Below, piece after piece: positions 36,881 to 44,234 of a DNA stretch of 49,137 nt. Under the pieces are notes generated by a model that saw only the letters and a list, made by a program, of their open reading frames with translations, was not told where the DNA came from and ran no database searches. Every line of letters starts with the position of its first letter. Positions within the stretch are counted from its first letter, which is position 1. The position numbers were made by a program, and so were the translations under genes. This DNA comes from Stutzerimonas stutzeri (lineage in GTDB: Bacteria; Pseudomonadota; Gammaproteobacteria; Pseudomonadales; Pseudomonadaceae): contig NZ_JAMOII010000025.1 of assembly GCF_024448985.1 (NCBI RefSeq), positions 1 to 49,137 on the forward strand, given 5' to 3'.

Positions 36881-37194
36881 GGCTGAACTCCGATCAGCAG
36901 CAGATGTGCTGCCGGTAGGCTGCACAGCGCGACGGTCACCCACCACGCGCGACCTGCGCTGGCGGCTGCAAACGCCCAGATCACCACGGCGCAGTACAGG
37001 ACGAACGACAGCAAGGTGGCGGTGAGGACCGCCTGTGGTCTAGGCAACGGCAGTGCAAGTGCCAGGCTCGCGGTGGCCAGCGCGGCGAACGCATAGCCAC
37101 CAAAAATGGCCAGGATCGCCCGCGATGCGATGACCAAACGATGACGTGCGCTAGCAGAGGCCGTCCAGGCGAGGTGCTTGGTTACCGGCGGCAT
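36877..37194 (-). CDS. DUF3649 membrane protein, first gene of the PepSY operon
   Basis: A 105-residue protein with a short basic N-terminus and three hydrophobic segments (AILAIFGGYAFAALATASLA; LSFVLYCAVVIWAF; LCSLPAAHLLLIGVQP). The family is iron-regulated in pseudomonads. ATG 37194 faces the response regulator across a 154-bp AT-rich gap with Fur-like sites. Confidence 0.85.
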   Translation of the reverse strand: MPPVTKHLAWTASASARHRLVIASRAILAIFGGYAFAALATASLALALPLPRPQAVLTATLLSFVLYCAVVIWAFAAASAGRAWWVTVALCSLPAAHLLLIGVQP

Positions 37195-37253
37195 GATGCG
37201 TGCTGCCTGGTCGCCAAAGGAAAATATGTCTGATGAGTATTAGAACATTGCGC

Positions 37254-37292
37254 GGTAATCATAATATATTTCAATTGAGGTTGATTCTTATC
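37254..37292. promoter_or_regulatory. Two candidate Fur boxes between DUF3649 and the response regulator
   Basis: GGTAATCATAATATATTTC (37254-37272) matches the 19-bp Fur consensus GATAATGATAATCATTATC in 13 positions. The minus-strand GATAAGAATCAACCTCAAT (37274-37292) matches in 11. The two abut in the only AT-rich part of the divergent gap, so both directions could be iron-repressed. Confidence 0.5.
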
Positions 37293-37348
37293 TACTATCT
37301 CAGGCTTGGCTGACCGTAGCCTGACGCCAGCCTGTCGCGGTGAAACTC

Positions 37349-38029
37349 ATGAAGTTGCTTGTCGTTGAAGATCATTCAGTACTGCGTGGGTTGCTGGTGA
37401 AGCATCTGGAGCGGGCCGGTTTTGTTGTTGATGCCGCCGAACATGGCCGTGAGGCACAGGCGATGCTGGGGCTGAGCCGCTACGATGCGATGATTCTCGA
37501 CCTCGGTTTGCCTGACATGGACGGTCTGTCATTGCTCGCCGCCCGCGCTGCGACACTCAACGGCGACCTGCCGTGCATCATCCTCACCGCCTGTGATGCA
37601 TTGGAAAGCCGAGTCGCAGGGCTCGATGCCGGTGCCGATGATTATTTGCTCAAGCCCTTCGAAATGGCTGAGTTGGAGGCGCGTTTGCGCGCGGTGCTGC
37701 GGCGTCCAGGTACGCGGAGTGCTCGGAGCCTGCAGCTGGGCAACCTCAGCCTCTGCTTGGACTCCCGTTGCGTGCAGGTCGCGCAGTGCCCGCTGATCCT
37801 TTCCAAGCGAGAAATGGCGCTGCTCGGCGAGCTGTTGCGCAGCGCGCCGAGGGTAGTCATCAAGGATCATCTCGAAGAACGCCTGTATTCGCTTGACGCG
37901 GCTGTTACGCCGAACGCCATCGAGGCGCTGGTCTCGAGACTGCGACGCAAGCTGATGGCGGCCGGAGCCGACAGCAGCATCGAGACCTTGCGCGGGCTGG
38001 GTTACCGGCTGACGCCGAACGCTTCGTAA
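37349..38029 (+). CDS. OmpR/PhoB-family response regulator
   Basis: A 226-residue regulator with acidic pocket E7/D8 (LLVVEDHS), phosphoacceptor D51 (AMILDLGLPDMDG), conserved T in IILTACD, K in LLKPFE, and a C-terminal winged-helix DNA-binding domain ending RRKLMAAGADSSIETLRGLG with YRLTPN. The sequence resembles QseB/PmrA/PirR-type regulators. ATG 37349 is chosen; a GTG three codons upstream is possible. The likely partner kinase lies beyond the receptor gene at 40090. Confidence 0.92.
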   Translation: MKLLVVEDHSVLRGLLVKHLERAGFVVDAAEHGREAQAMLGLSRYDAMILDLGLPDMDGLSLLAARAATLNGDLPCIILTACDALESRVAGLDAGADDYLLKPFEMAELEARLRAVLRRPGTRSARSLQLGNLSLCLDSRCVQVAQCPLILSKREMALLGELLRSAPRVVIKDHLEERLYSLDAAVTPNAIEALVSRLRRKLMAAGADSSIETLRGLGYRLTPNAS

Positions 38030-38037
38030 ACACCGCT

Positions 38038-40029
38038 TTAGAAATTCAGCGCTACGCCGACGTTGAGCCGACGGCCATCCAGCGTCTTACCGTAGTCGGA
38101 GTTGGAAATTTCCTTGTCGAACACGTTGTACAGGCCGGCATAGACATCCATGTTTTCGCTAACCCGGTACAGGCCGCCGAGGTCGACCATGGTGTAAGCC
38201 GGGCGCTGCTCCAGATCTTCATCCGATACGGTTTCGCTCTTGTAACGTGCTTTCGCCCAGAGTTTCAGGGTCTCTGTGGTGCGCCAGTCCAGGCCAACGT
38301 TGAGCATGTGCTTGGGCAGGTTGTTGAACGGTTTACCGACGTCTTCCGGGGAAGCCTCCGACTCGGTGATCTCACTGTCGGAGTAGGTGTAGTTAGTCTT
38401 CAGATCCAGCGATGCGGTGAGCGGTACGTTGAAGAAGGTTTCCACGCCCTGCAGTTCGGCAGCGTCCTGGTTGATGTACTGGTTGATTGTCTGGCGCGGT
38501 GCGATGCCATTGACGGTACAGGCAGGTGCCGAAGCGGGGCTGGTACAGAACAGGCGTTTGCCGATCTTGTCTTCGAATTCGGTATAGAACACCGTCACGC
38601 CCGAACGGATACCGTTGGCTGCATCCCACATCAGACCCATTTCATAGTTGACGCTGTTTTCCGGTTTCAAAGCCGAGTTGCCCATGTCATAGGATCTTCC
38701 GCGACCGGCATTTTCGACGATGCTGGTATCGGCCTGTTTCAGGGTCGGCGTTTTGTAGCCACCGCTGACGCCACCCTTCAATACCAATTCGTCGGTGAGG
38801 CGATAGACGCCATACAGACGCGGGGTGAGCTCTTCGCCGTAGTGCTCGTTTTCGTCATAACGCAGCCCTGCGGTTACCGACAGCGCATCGGTGACGTAAA
38901 ACTCGTCTTCGACAAACAGTGCGCGCTGCCAGCGTTCAAGTTCCATGTCGGCACCGTAAAAGCGGCCGACATCGTGGTCGGTGGTTTCCCATTTGTACTC
39001 GCCGCCCAGAGTCATGGTGTGGCGATCGAACGGAAGCACGGTCTTGCTGTTGAGGATGGTGGCCGAATACTCCGAATAGGCGGTGCCGTTCTCAATCTCA
39101 ACTTTTTCGTTGGTGAGGAAGGTGTCGGTTCTGAAGCTGTTGCCCCAGTTCAGCGCGTGGCTGACGCCGTAATGAGTGCGGACGTTGTCCATTTCGCCGG
39201 TAGCGCCACTCTTTTCAGTGCGTTCGTTGTCGCTTTCGCCACGGCCGGCTTCGAACTGGAAGCTGTGCATGTCGTTGAGCACGATGTCGAGCAGCGCGGT
39301 GTTGTCAATGCTGGTCTTTTCCGCGTAGCCACCCTCGATTTCATCTTCGTCACGATGGTTGCGCGAGCCATACAAGCTCAACGCCAGATGATCCTGTATC
39401 AGCGGTCCGCTTAGGTAGTAGCGGGCCTGATTGGCAGGACCAGCGTCGCTATTCTCGTGGAACAGTCGGTCGTAGCTAACGGTGCCTGACCATTCGCGGG
39501 CAGTGGCTTTCTTTGTGATGATGTTGATCACGCCGGCCAGCGCGCTGGAACCATACAGAGAAGACATCGGGCCGCGGATCACCTCGATGCGTTCGATGGC
39601 CGACATCGGTGGCAGCCAGCCGAACCGGGTGGCGCTGCCGAAACCGTTGTAGTAGGCCTCGCTAGAGCTGCCCAGCGGCCTGCCATTGACCAGGAACAGG
39701 GTGTAATCCTCGCCCAAACCACGAATGTTGATCGAGGTGGATTCCAGCTTGCCACCGGCGCCACCCTCGATGGACACACCAGGAATGTCCTGCAGCGCAT
39801 CTGTTACGTCGCGGTAGTATTTGCCCTCCAGTTGTTCCTTGCTAATGACCGTTATCGAAGCTGGCGCGTCGATCAATTGCTGTTCGTAGCCCGCCGCGGT
39901 GACAACGATGTCCTTGAGACCGACTGCCTTGGAATCATCAGCTGGCGCGTACGGAGCTACGACCCCGGCGATGGCCATGGCAAGTGTGGTCTGGAGAAAA
40001 TAGTGGCGGCGCATACGCAATGCAGACAT
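38038..40029 (-). CDS. TonB-dependent outer-membrane receptor, CirA/FepA-like (catecholate siderophore)
   Basis: A 663-residue receptor with a signal sequence (about 1-30), TonB-box region LKDIVVTAAGYEQQLIDAPA, and a plug domain with KYYRDVTDALQDIPGVSIEG, NIRGLGEDYTLFLVNGRPLG, AIERIEVIRGPMSSLYGSSA and GVINIITKK. A 22-strand barrel follows, ending VGVALNF with the terminal phenylalanine. The plug reads much like CirA, so catecholate ferric siderophores are the likely substrates. It converges with the response regulator (8 bp between stops) and is divergent from the kinase, with 60 bp between the starts. Confidence 0.93.
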   Translation of the reverse strand: MSALRMRRHYFLQTTLAMAIAGVVAPYAPADDSKAVGLKDIVVTAAGYEQQLIDAPASITVISKEQLEGKYYRDVTDALQDIPGVSIEGGAGGKLESTSINIRGLGEDYTLFLVNGRPLGSSSEAYYNGFGSATRFGWLPPMSAIERIEVIRGPMSSLYGSSALAGVINIITKKATAREWSGTVSYDRLFHENSDAGPANQARYYLSGPLIQDHLALSLYGSRNHRDEDEIEGGYAEKTSIDNTALLDIVLNDMHSFQFEAGRGESDNERTEKSGATGEMDNVRTHYGVSHALNWGNSFRTDTFLTNEKVEIENGTAYSEYSATILNSKTVLPFDRHTMTLGGEYKWETTDHDVGRFYGADMELERWQRALFVEDEFYVTDALSVTAGLRYDENEHYGEELTPRLYGVYRLTDELVLKGGVSGGYKTPTLKQADTSIVENAGRGRSYDMGNSALKPENSVNYEMGLMWDAANGIRSGVTVFYTEFEDKIGKRLFCTSPASAPACTVNGIAPRQTINQYINQDAAELQGVETFFNVPLTASLDLKTNYTYSDSEITESEASPEDVGKPFNNLPKHMLNVGLDWRTTETLKLWAKARYKSETVSDEDLEQRPAYTMVDLGGLYRVSENMDVYAGLYNVFDKEISNSDYGKTLDGRRLNVGVALNF

Positions 40030-40063
40030 GAAAAAGCAAGCTCCCTGTGAATAACTCTCAAAC

Positions 40064-40082
40064 GTTAATAAATCTCATTAAG
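40064..40082. promoter_or_regulatory. Candidate Fur box between receptor and kinase genes
   Basis: GTTAATAAATCTCATTAAG matches the Fur consensus in 12 of 19 positions and is a partial palindrome (TTAAT and ATTAA at its ends). It lies 35 bp from the receptor start and 8 bp from the kinase start. The word TCATTAAG recurs at 40093-40100, inside the kinase start. Confidence 0.45.
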
Positions 40083-40089
40083 GACAACT

Positions 40090-41442
40090 ATGTCATTAAG
40101 ACCTGACACGAACCTGACGATGCCGAAACGGCGCAGCCTGCATCGGCGGGTGCTGATCGCACTGTTAGTCGTGTTCGTGCTGGGCTTCGGCAATGTTGCC
40201 GTGCACCTGTACGGCACTCGCGACGAGTTGCGCCGCGTGGTGCTGTCAATCCAGGCGCGGGCTATCAGCGAGGGAATGCGCAGCGATAGCGACTTCACCG
40301 CGCTGCCGCGAAACTCCGGCGGCGCTGAGCTGGGCTACACCCTGTACTCAGCCGAAGGACAATTGCTGTGGTTTTCAGAAAACCTGGAGCGGCCACGGCG
40401 GCTGCGCACCGCGTTGTTGGAGCGTGAGCCGGGCTGGTGGCGCTGGAGCCCTTATGGTGGGGCCGTGATCAATGTCCCGGTACGTCTGGAGGACGGCGCG
40501 ATTCTGATGGTTTCGCGCAATGACGCTGCCGAGCGTGGAATGCTTGACGACCTGTTAAAGGATCGGCTGCGCCAGAGCATGGTGATCATGCTGCCGCTGG
40601 GGCTGGTGTCGGTAGCGCTGATCCTCCTGCTTCTTAACTGGACGCTGCGCCCGGTGCGCCGCGCCGCTGTGCTTGCACGTGAGATTGGTCCGGATGAGCC
40701 CCAGCGGCGCATTGCGCTGGACGATTTACCGCAGGAAATCCATCCGCTGGCCGAAGCGGCGAATAATGCGCTCGACCGGCTCGCTTCGGCCTATGCCGCC
40801 GAGCGACGTTTCGTCGCCGATGCTGCTCACGAATTGCGCACACCGCTGACGGTGCTTGATTTGCGCCTTCAGGATGCCCACCAAAGTGGTCAGCCCGATT
40901 GGCCCGCGCTGGGTATGGAAATGCGTCAGATGCGCAGGTTGGTAGCGCAATTGCTGGAGCTTGCGCGGCAGGATGGCGCAGCTGTGGAATGCTGCAACGG
41001 ATCGGCACAGCGGGCGAATATTTCACGTGTAGTGCGTGAATCCTCGGCGGCTCTGCTGCCACTATTCGAAGCACAGCAGCGTGTTATCGAAGTTGATATT
41101 ACCGATGATCTGGAATGCCGCGGCAACGCCGACCAGTTGCGTGAGGCTCTGACCAACCTGCTGGAAAACGCACTGGTGCACGGGATCGGCGAGGTACGGG
41201 TGACGTTAAGCGCGGAGGGTGCGGTCCTGCACTTGGATGTTGTCGATCAGGGCGATGGCGTACCGCCGGAGGAACAAGAGGCGATGTTTCAGCGCTTTCG
41301 TAAAGGACGCCAGGGCAGCGAGGGGACCGGGCTGGGCCTGGCCATCGTCCGACGAATCGTCGAGAACGCTGGCGGACGGGTGGGGTTCGTCATTGGGCGG
41401 CCAAGCCTGGTGCGCGTCGTGTTGCAGAGAGTCGGTGTGTAG
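40090..41442 (+). CDS. Sensor histidine kinase, QseC/PmrB/PirS-like
   Basis: A 450-residue kinase with two membrane segments (about 20-40 and 164-184) around a periplasmic domain of ~120 residues. A HAMP region follows, then HisKA with H247 in FVADAAHELRTPLTVLDLRL and HATPase motifs LTNLLENALVHG, VVDQGDGVP and EGTGLGLAIVRRIVENAGG. ATG 40090 has AAGGA 6 bases upstream; an ATG at 40120 is possible. It probably pairs with the regulator at 37349, although the receptor gene lies between them on the other strand. Confidence 0.92.
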   Translation: MSLRPDTNLTMPKRRSLHRRVLIALLVVFVLGFGNVAVHLYGTRDELRRVVLSIQARAISEGMRSDSDFTALPRNSGGAELGYTLYSAEGQLLWFSENLERPRRLRTALLEREPGWWRWSPYGGAVINVPVRLEDGAILMVSRNDAAERGMLDDLLKDRLRQSMVIMLPLGLVSVALILLLLNWTLRPVRRAAVLAREIGPDEPQRRIALDDLPQEIHPLAEAANNALDRLASAYAAERRFVADAAHELRTPLTVLDLRLQDAHQSGQPDWPALGMEMRQMRRLVAQLLELARQDGAAVECCNGSAQRANISRVVRESSAALLPLFEAQQRVIEVDITDDLECRGNADQLREALTNLLENALVHGIGEVRVTLSAEGAVLHLDVVDQGDGVPPEEQEAMFQRFRKGRQGSEGTGLGLAIVRRIVENAGGRVGFVIGRPSLVRVVLQRVGV

Positions 41443-41456
41443 GGCTGCGCAGACGC

Positions 41457-41675
41457 TTAGTGCGGAATACCCTGCGTCACTTCGATGATGTAGCCGATGA
41501 TCGGTTTGGCGATGAATGCGAACAGGCACAGGCCCAGCCCCAGAAACAGAATGGTCGTACCGAGTCGGCCGGCTTTGGATTTCTTGGCCAGGTCCCAGAT
41601 GATGAACGCCATGAAGGCGATCAGGCCGCCAACCAGGACGATCATCATCCACTTTTCGAAAACTTCGGGCTCCAT
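41457..41675 (-). CDS. DUF2788 small membrane protein
   Basis: A 72-residue protein with two membrane helices (WMMIVLVGGLIAFMAFIIWD and LGTTILFLGLGLCLFAFIAK) joined by a basic loop KKSKAGR. The family is widespread in pseudomonads and has no known role. It converges with the sensor kinase. The 207 bp up to the Lrp gene show no further gene. Confidence 0.88.
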   Translation of the reverse strand: MEPEVFEKWMMIVLVGGLIAFMAFIIWDLAKKSKAGRLGTTILFLGLGLCLFAFIAKPIIGYIIEVTQGIPH

Positions 41676-41882
41676 CGATTACTCCGCTTGGTTAGGCCTG
41701 TATGAAAACGTAGCGAGCGCAGTGCTTTCACATGGCCTGAGTCGATACAGCTATGACAGCCGGCGAACGTTTATCGACGAGCGAGACGCTATTTCTATAA
41801 GTGGTGCGCGCGGGGGCATAGCAAGGCGGCGGCGATTATACGCCAAGTCCGGCAGCGTCGATGCCCGGCGCGGCAATGGGTC

Positions 41883-42362
41883 TCAGGCGCGCAGGTGATC
41901 CAGCGGCAGTTCAGTACTGGACGACACCTGACGCAGCACGAAACTCGAACGCACGCTGGAGACGCCTTCGATGCGGGTCAGCGTGCCGAGCAGAAAGGCC
42001 TGATAGTGCTCCATGTCGGGCACCACGACCTTGAGCTGGTAATCGGCGTCCATCCCGGTGACCAGGCTGCATTCCAGCACTTGCGCGCATTTGCCGATCA
42101 CCCCTTCGAAATGTTCGAAGCGCTCCGGCGTGTGCCGATCCATGCCGATCAATACGTACGCAGTCAGGGTCAGGCCGAGCTTTTTGCGATCCAGTAGCGC
42201 CACTTGGCGAGCGATGTACCCGTCGTCCTCGAGCTGTTTGACCCGCCGCGAGCAGGGTGACGGCGACAAGCCGATACGCTCGGCCAGGTCCTGATTGGAG
42301 ATGCGTGCGTCGTGCTGCAATTCGGCAAGAATCCGCAGGTCATGGCGGTCGAGTTTGCTCAT
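41883..42362 (-). CDS. Lrp/AsnC-family transcriptional regulator
   Basis: A 159-residue regulator with an N-terminal helix-turn-helix (LDRHDLRILAELQHDARISN; LAERIGLSPSPCSRRVKQLE) and a C-terminal RAM ligand-binding domain (about 68-150). Amino-acid-responsive control is expected, but the target is not evident. It has no intact divergent partner: the next 300 bp contain only a possible remnant and a terminator. Confidence 0.94.
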   Translation of the reverse strand: MSKLDRHDLRILAELQHDARISNQDLAERIGLSPSPCSRRVKQLEDDGYIARQVALLDRKKLGLTLTAYVLIGMDRHTPERFEHFEGVIGKCAQVLECSLVTGMDADYQLKVVVPDMEHYQAFLLGTLTRIEGVSSVRSSFVLRQVSSSTELPLDHLRA

Positions 42363-42480
42363 TTCGAATAGCTCGCGTGGTTTGATTGCGTGGAACTATG
42401 CTCTTCTCCGTAAGAATTGCGCAACACATATGGATTTGAGCAATCTTCGCAAACATCTGCCGGCATGCGGGGCGTAAGCT

Positions 42481-42630
42481 TTATCCAACTTCAGCCCCCG
42501 GCAGAACTGACGCGGTACTTATCCCGCCGCGCCAACCGCCGACCTTATCGAGGTCATCGGTCCGGGCCAGCACCGCCCATAAGGCGCTGCCGAAGATCCC
42601 GCCACACGCGGTCAGCGAATTCAGCAGTAT
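42481..42630 (-). other. Gap 42363-42632 with a possible gene remnant
   Basis: The gap between the Lrp start and the terminator holds no intact gene. On the minus strand 42630-42481 is open for 49 codons without a start and reads ILLNSLTACGGIFGSALWAV then LARTDDLDKVGG and so on to a TAA, with coding-like composition. It could be the C-terminal tail of a lost membrane protein, perhaps a former Lrp target, or only chance openness in GC-rich DNA. Confidence 0.25.
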
Positions 42631-42632
42631 TG

Positions 42633-42666
42633 AAAAAAGACCACGTCTCGCCACGTGGTCTTTTTT
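42633..42666. terminator. Bidirectional intrinsic terminator
   Basis: AAAAAAGACCACGT (42633-42646), loop CTCGCC and ACGTGGTCTTTTTT (42653-42666) form a perfect 14-bp stem with A and T tracts on the two sides. Its last base is the final base of the CDF gene's TAA (42666-42668). It should end the leftward transcript and works equally well in the other direction. Confidence 0.95.
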
Positions 42667-43604
42667 TATGGGTGGCCGGCAGGTTCCGACGCTGGGCGCG
42701 GTCTTACTACTTCAAGCGGGTCGGCATGGACCAGCACTTCGGCACGCGGGTAGCGGTCCTGAATAGCCCACTCGACCGCTTCGCAAAGTGTATGGGCCTC
42801 AATCAACGGCAGCTGTCCCGGCAATTCCAGGTGCAGCTGCACGAACCAGCGGGTGCCCGAAACACGGGTCCGCAGGTCATGACAGCCAACCACGCCAGGC
42901 ACAGCACAGGCCAGTCGATGCATATCCTCGCTGACGTCCGGCGGCAGTTCGGTGTCCATCAGCACCGCGCCGGCTTCGCGCACGATGCTCAGCGCGCTCC
43001 AGAAGATGTACACCGCGATGGCGATGCCGAAGACCGCATCCAGGCGATCCCAGCCATACCCGGCGAGGATCAGTGCCACGAGAATGCTGCTGTTGAGCAA
43101 AAGGTCGGATCGGTAGTGCAGCGAGTCGGCGCGGATCGCCGTGGAGCCGGTTTCGCGCACCACATGACGCTGGTAAGCCAGCAGCGCCACAGTCAGCACC
43201 AATGACAACACCATCACGGCGATGCCGAGGGTCGGCGCGCCCAACGGCTGTGGATGCAGCATGCGGTCGACACCCTGAACGCAGACCAGGATCGCGCTCA
43301 CCGAAATGAATGCACCCTGGCCAAGCCCGGCCAGCGCTTCGGCCTTGCCGTGCCCGTAGCGATGATCGTCATCGGCGGGGCGCAGCGAGTAGTGCACCGC
43401 CAAGAGGTTGAGCAGCGAGGCAGCGCCGTCCAGCAGCGAATCGGTAAGACCGGCCAGCAGGCTGACCGAACCGCTCATCCACCAGGCCAGCGCCTTGCTT
43501 GCCGCCAACGTCAGCGCCACGGCCAACGCCAGACGCGTGGCGCGGCGCATCAGCCTCGCGTGCTCGGCGCTGACGCCCTTGCGCCGTTCGCTGGTGTGCT
43601 GCAT
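42666..43604 (-). CDS. Cation diffusion facilitator transporter, FieF-like
   Basis: A 312-residue CDF exporter with six membrane segments. Metal-site residues are D55 and D59 in LTDSLLDGAASLLN and H163 and D167 in SLHYRSDLLLN. The family loop DDDHRYGHGKAEALAGL and a cytosolic C-terminal domain (about 215-300) with LHLELPGQLPLIEAH are present. Zinc, iron(II) or cadmium are possible substrates. ATG 43604 shares one base with the upstream stop (TGATG), so it is coupled to the lipoprotein gene. Confidence 0.94.
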   Translation of the reverse strand: MQHTSERRKGVSAEHARLMRRATRLALAVALTLAASKALAWWMSGSVSLLAGLTDSLLDGAASLLNLLAVHYSLRPADDDHRYGHGKAEALAGLGQGAFISVSAILVCVQGVDRMLHPQPLGAPTLGIAVMVLSLVLTVALLAYQRHVVRETGSTAIRADSLHYRSDLLLNSSILVALILAGYGWDRLDAVFGIAIAVYIFWSALSIVREAGAVLMDTELPPDVSEDMHRLACAVPGVVGCHDLRTRVSGTRWFVQLHLELPGQLPLIEAHTLCEAVEWAIQDRYPRAEVLVHADPLEVVRPRPASEPAGHP

Positions 43605-44020
43605 CAGGCTGCGGGACGCAATCCAAAGGCGGCCAGTTGCTCGATGCTGCCGTTGTGCTGAATCAGCCGTGGATCGTCCAACGGCAGGCTGCGGCCGGTT
43701 TCCGCTTCGATGATGGCCTTGAGTCTGGCCTGGTCGATAACGCCGTCGGCGCCGATGGCTTCCTGAAGCTTTTCCGGGGCCATCGAATATTCGTTGTCGG
43801 GCAGGTAGATCGCGCCGGTGGCGAAGTCGATGCCGAAGGCGATCAGGCCGGGAATCACATAGAACAGCAGGCCGACGGCATTGGCGATCGCGATGGCCGG
43901 GTCGATCTTGCCGTCGATCTGCCCGCGCCGGTCGGGGTAGAACAGCGTGCCGCAGGCGGTCAGCTGGGTGAACAGGGAGACGGCCAGCACGCCGCCGATA
44001 ACACGGGAACGAGTACGCAT
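43604..44020 (-). CDS. Small predicted lipoprotein, function unknown
   Basis: A 138-residue protein starting MRTRSRVIGGVLAVSLFTQL followed by the lipobox LTAC, then GTLFYPDRRGQIDGKIDPAI. One hydrophobic segment (IANAVGLLFYVIPGLIAFGI) follows, so it may be both lipidated and membrane-spanning, and a soluble C-terminal part ends QLAAFGLRPAA. ATG 44020 has GGAGGTCCTT directly before it, an excellent ribosome site; a frame back to 44236 is rejected. It is coupled to the CDF gene and divergent from hrpB. Confidence 0.85.
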   Translation of the reverse strand: MRTRSRVIGGVLAVSLFTQLTACGTLFYPDRRGQIDGKIDPAIAIANAVGLLFYVIPGLIAFGIDFATGAIYLPDNEYSMAPEKLQEAIGADGVIDQARLKAIIEAETGRSLPLDDPRLIQHNGSIEQLAAFGLRPAA

Positions 44021-44234
44021 AAGGACCTCCGGAAAAGTGGGCGCAACTATACAAGGGCCGTGTGATGTTTTCTCGACATCAGACTGTCTTGCCTGGGTGA
44101 CCGTTCGCCACGTCCTGCATTGGAGGCGGGAGCTGAGGGAAAAGGCGACCGAGTTGCCTTGTCGTCTAGCTTTCCAGTCTCCAGCGCTTTTCCCTTCTTT
44201 ACCTTTACAATCTTCGCCCTCACGCGGAGTGCCC

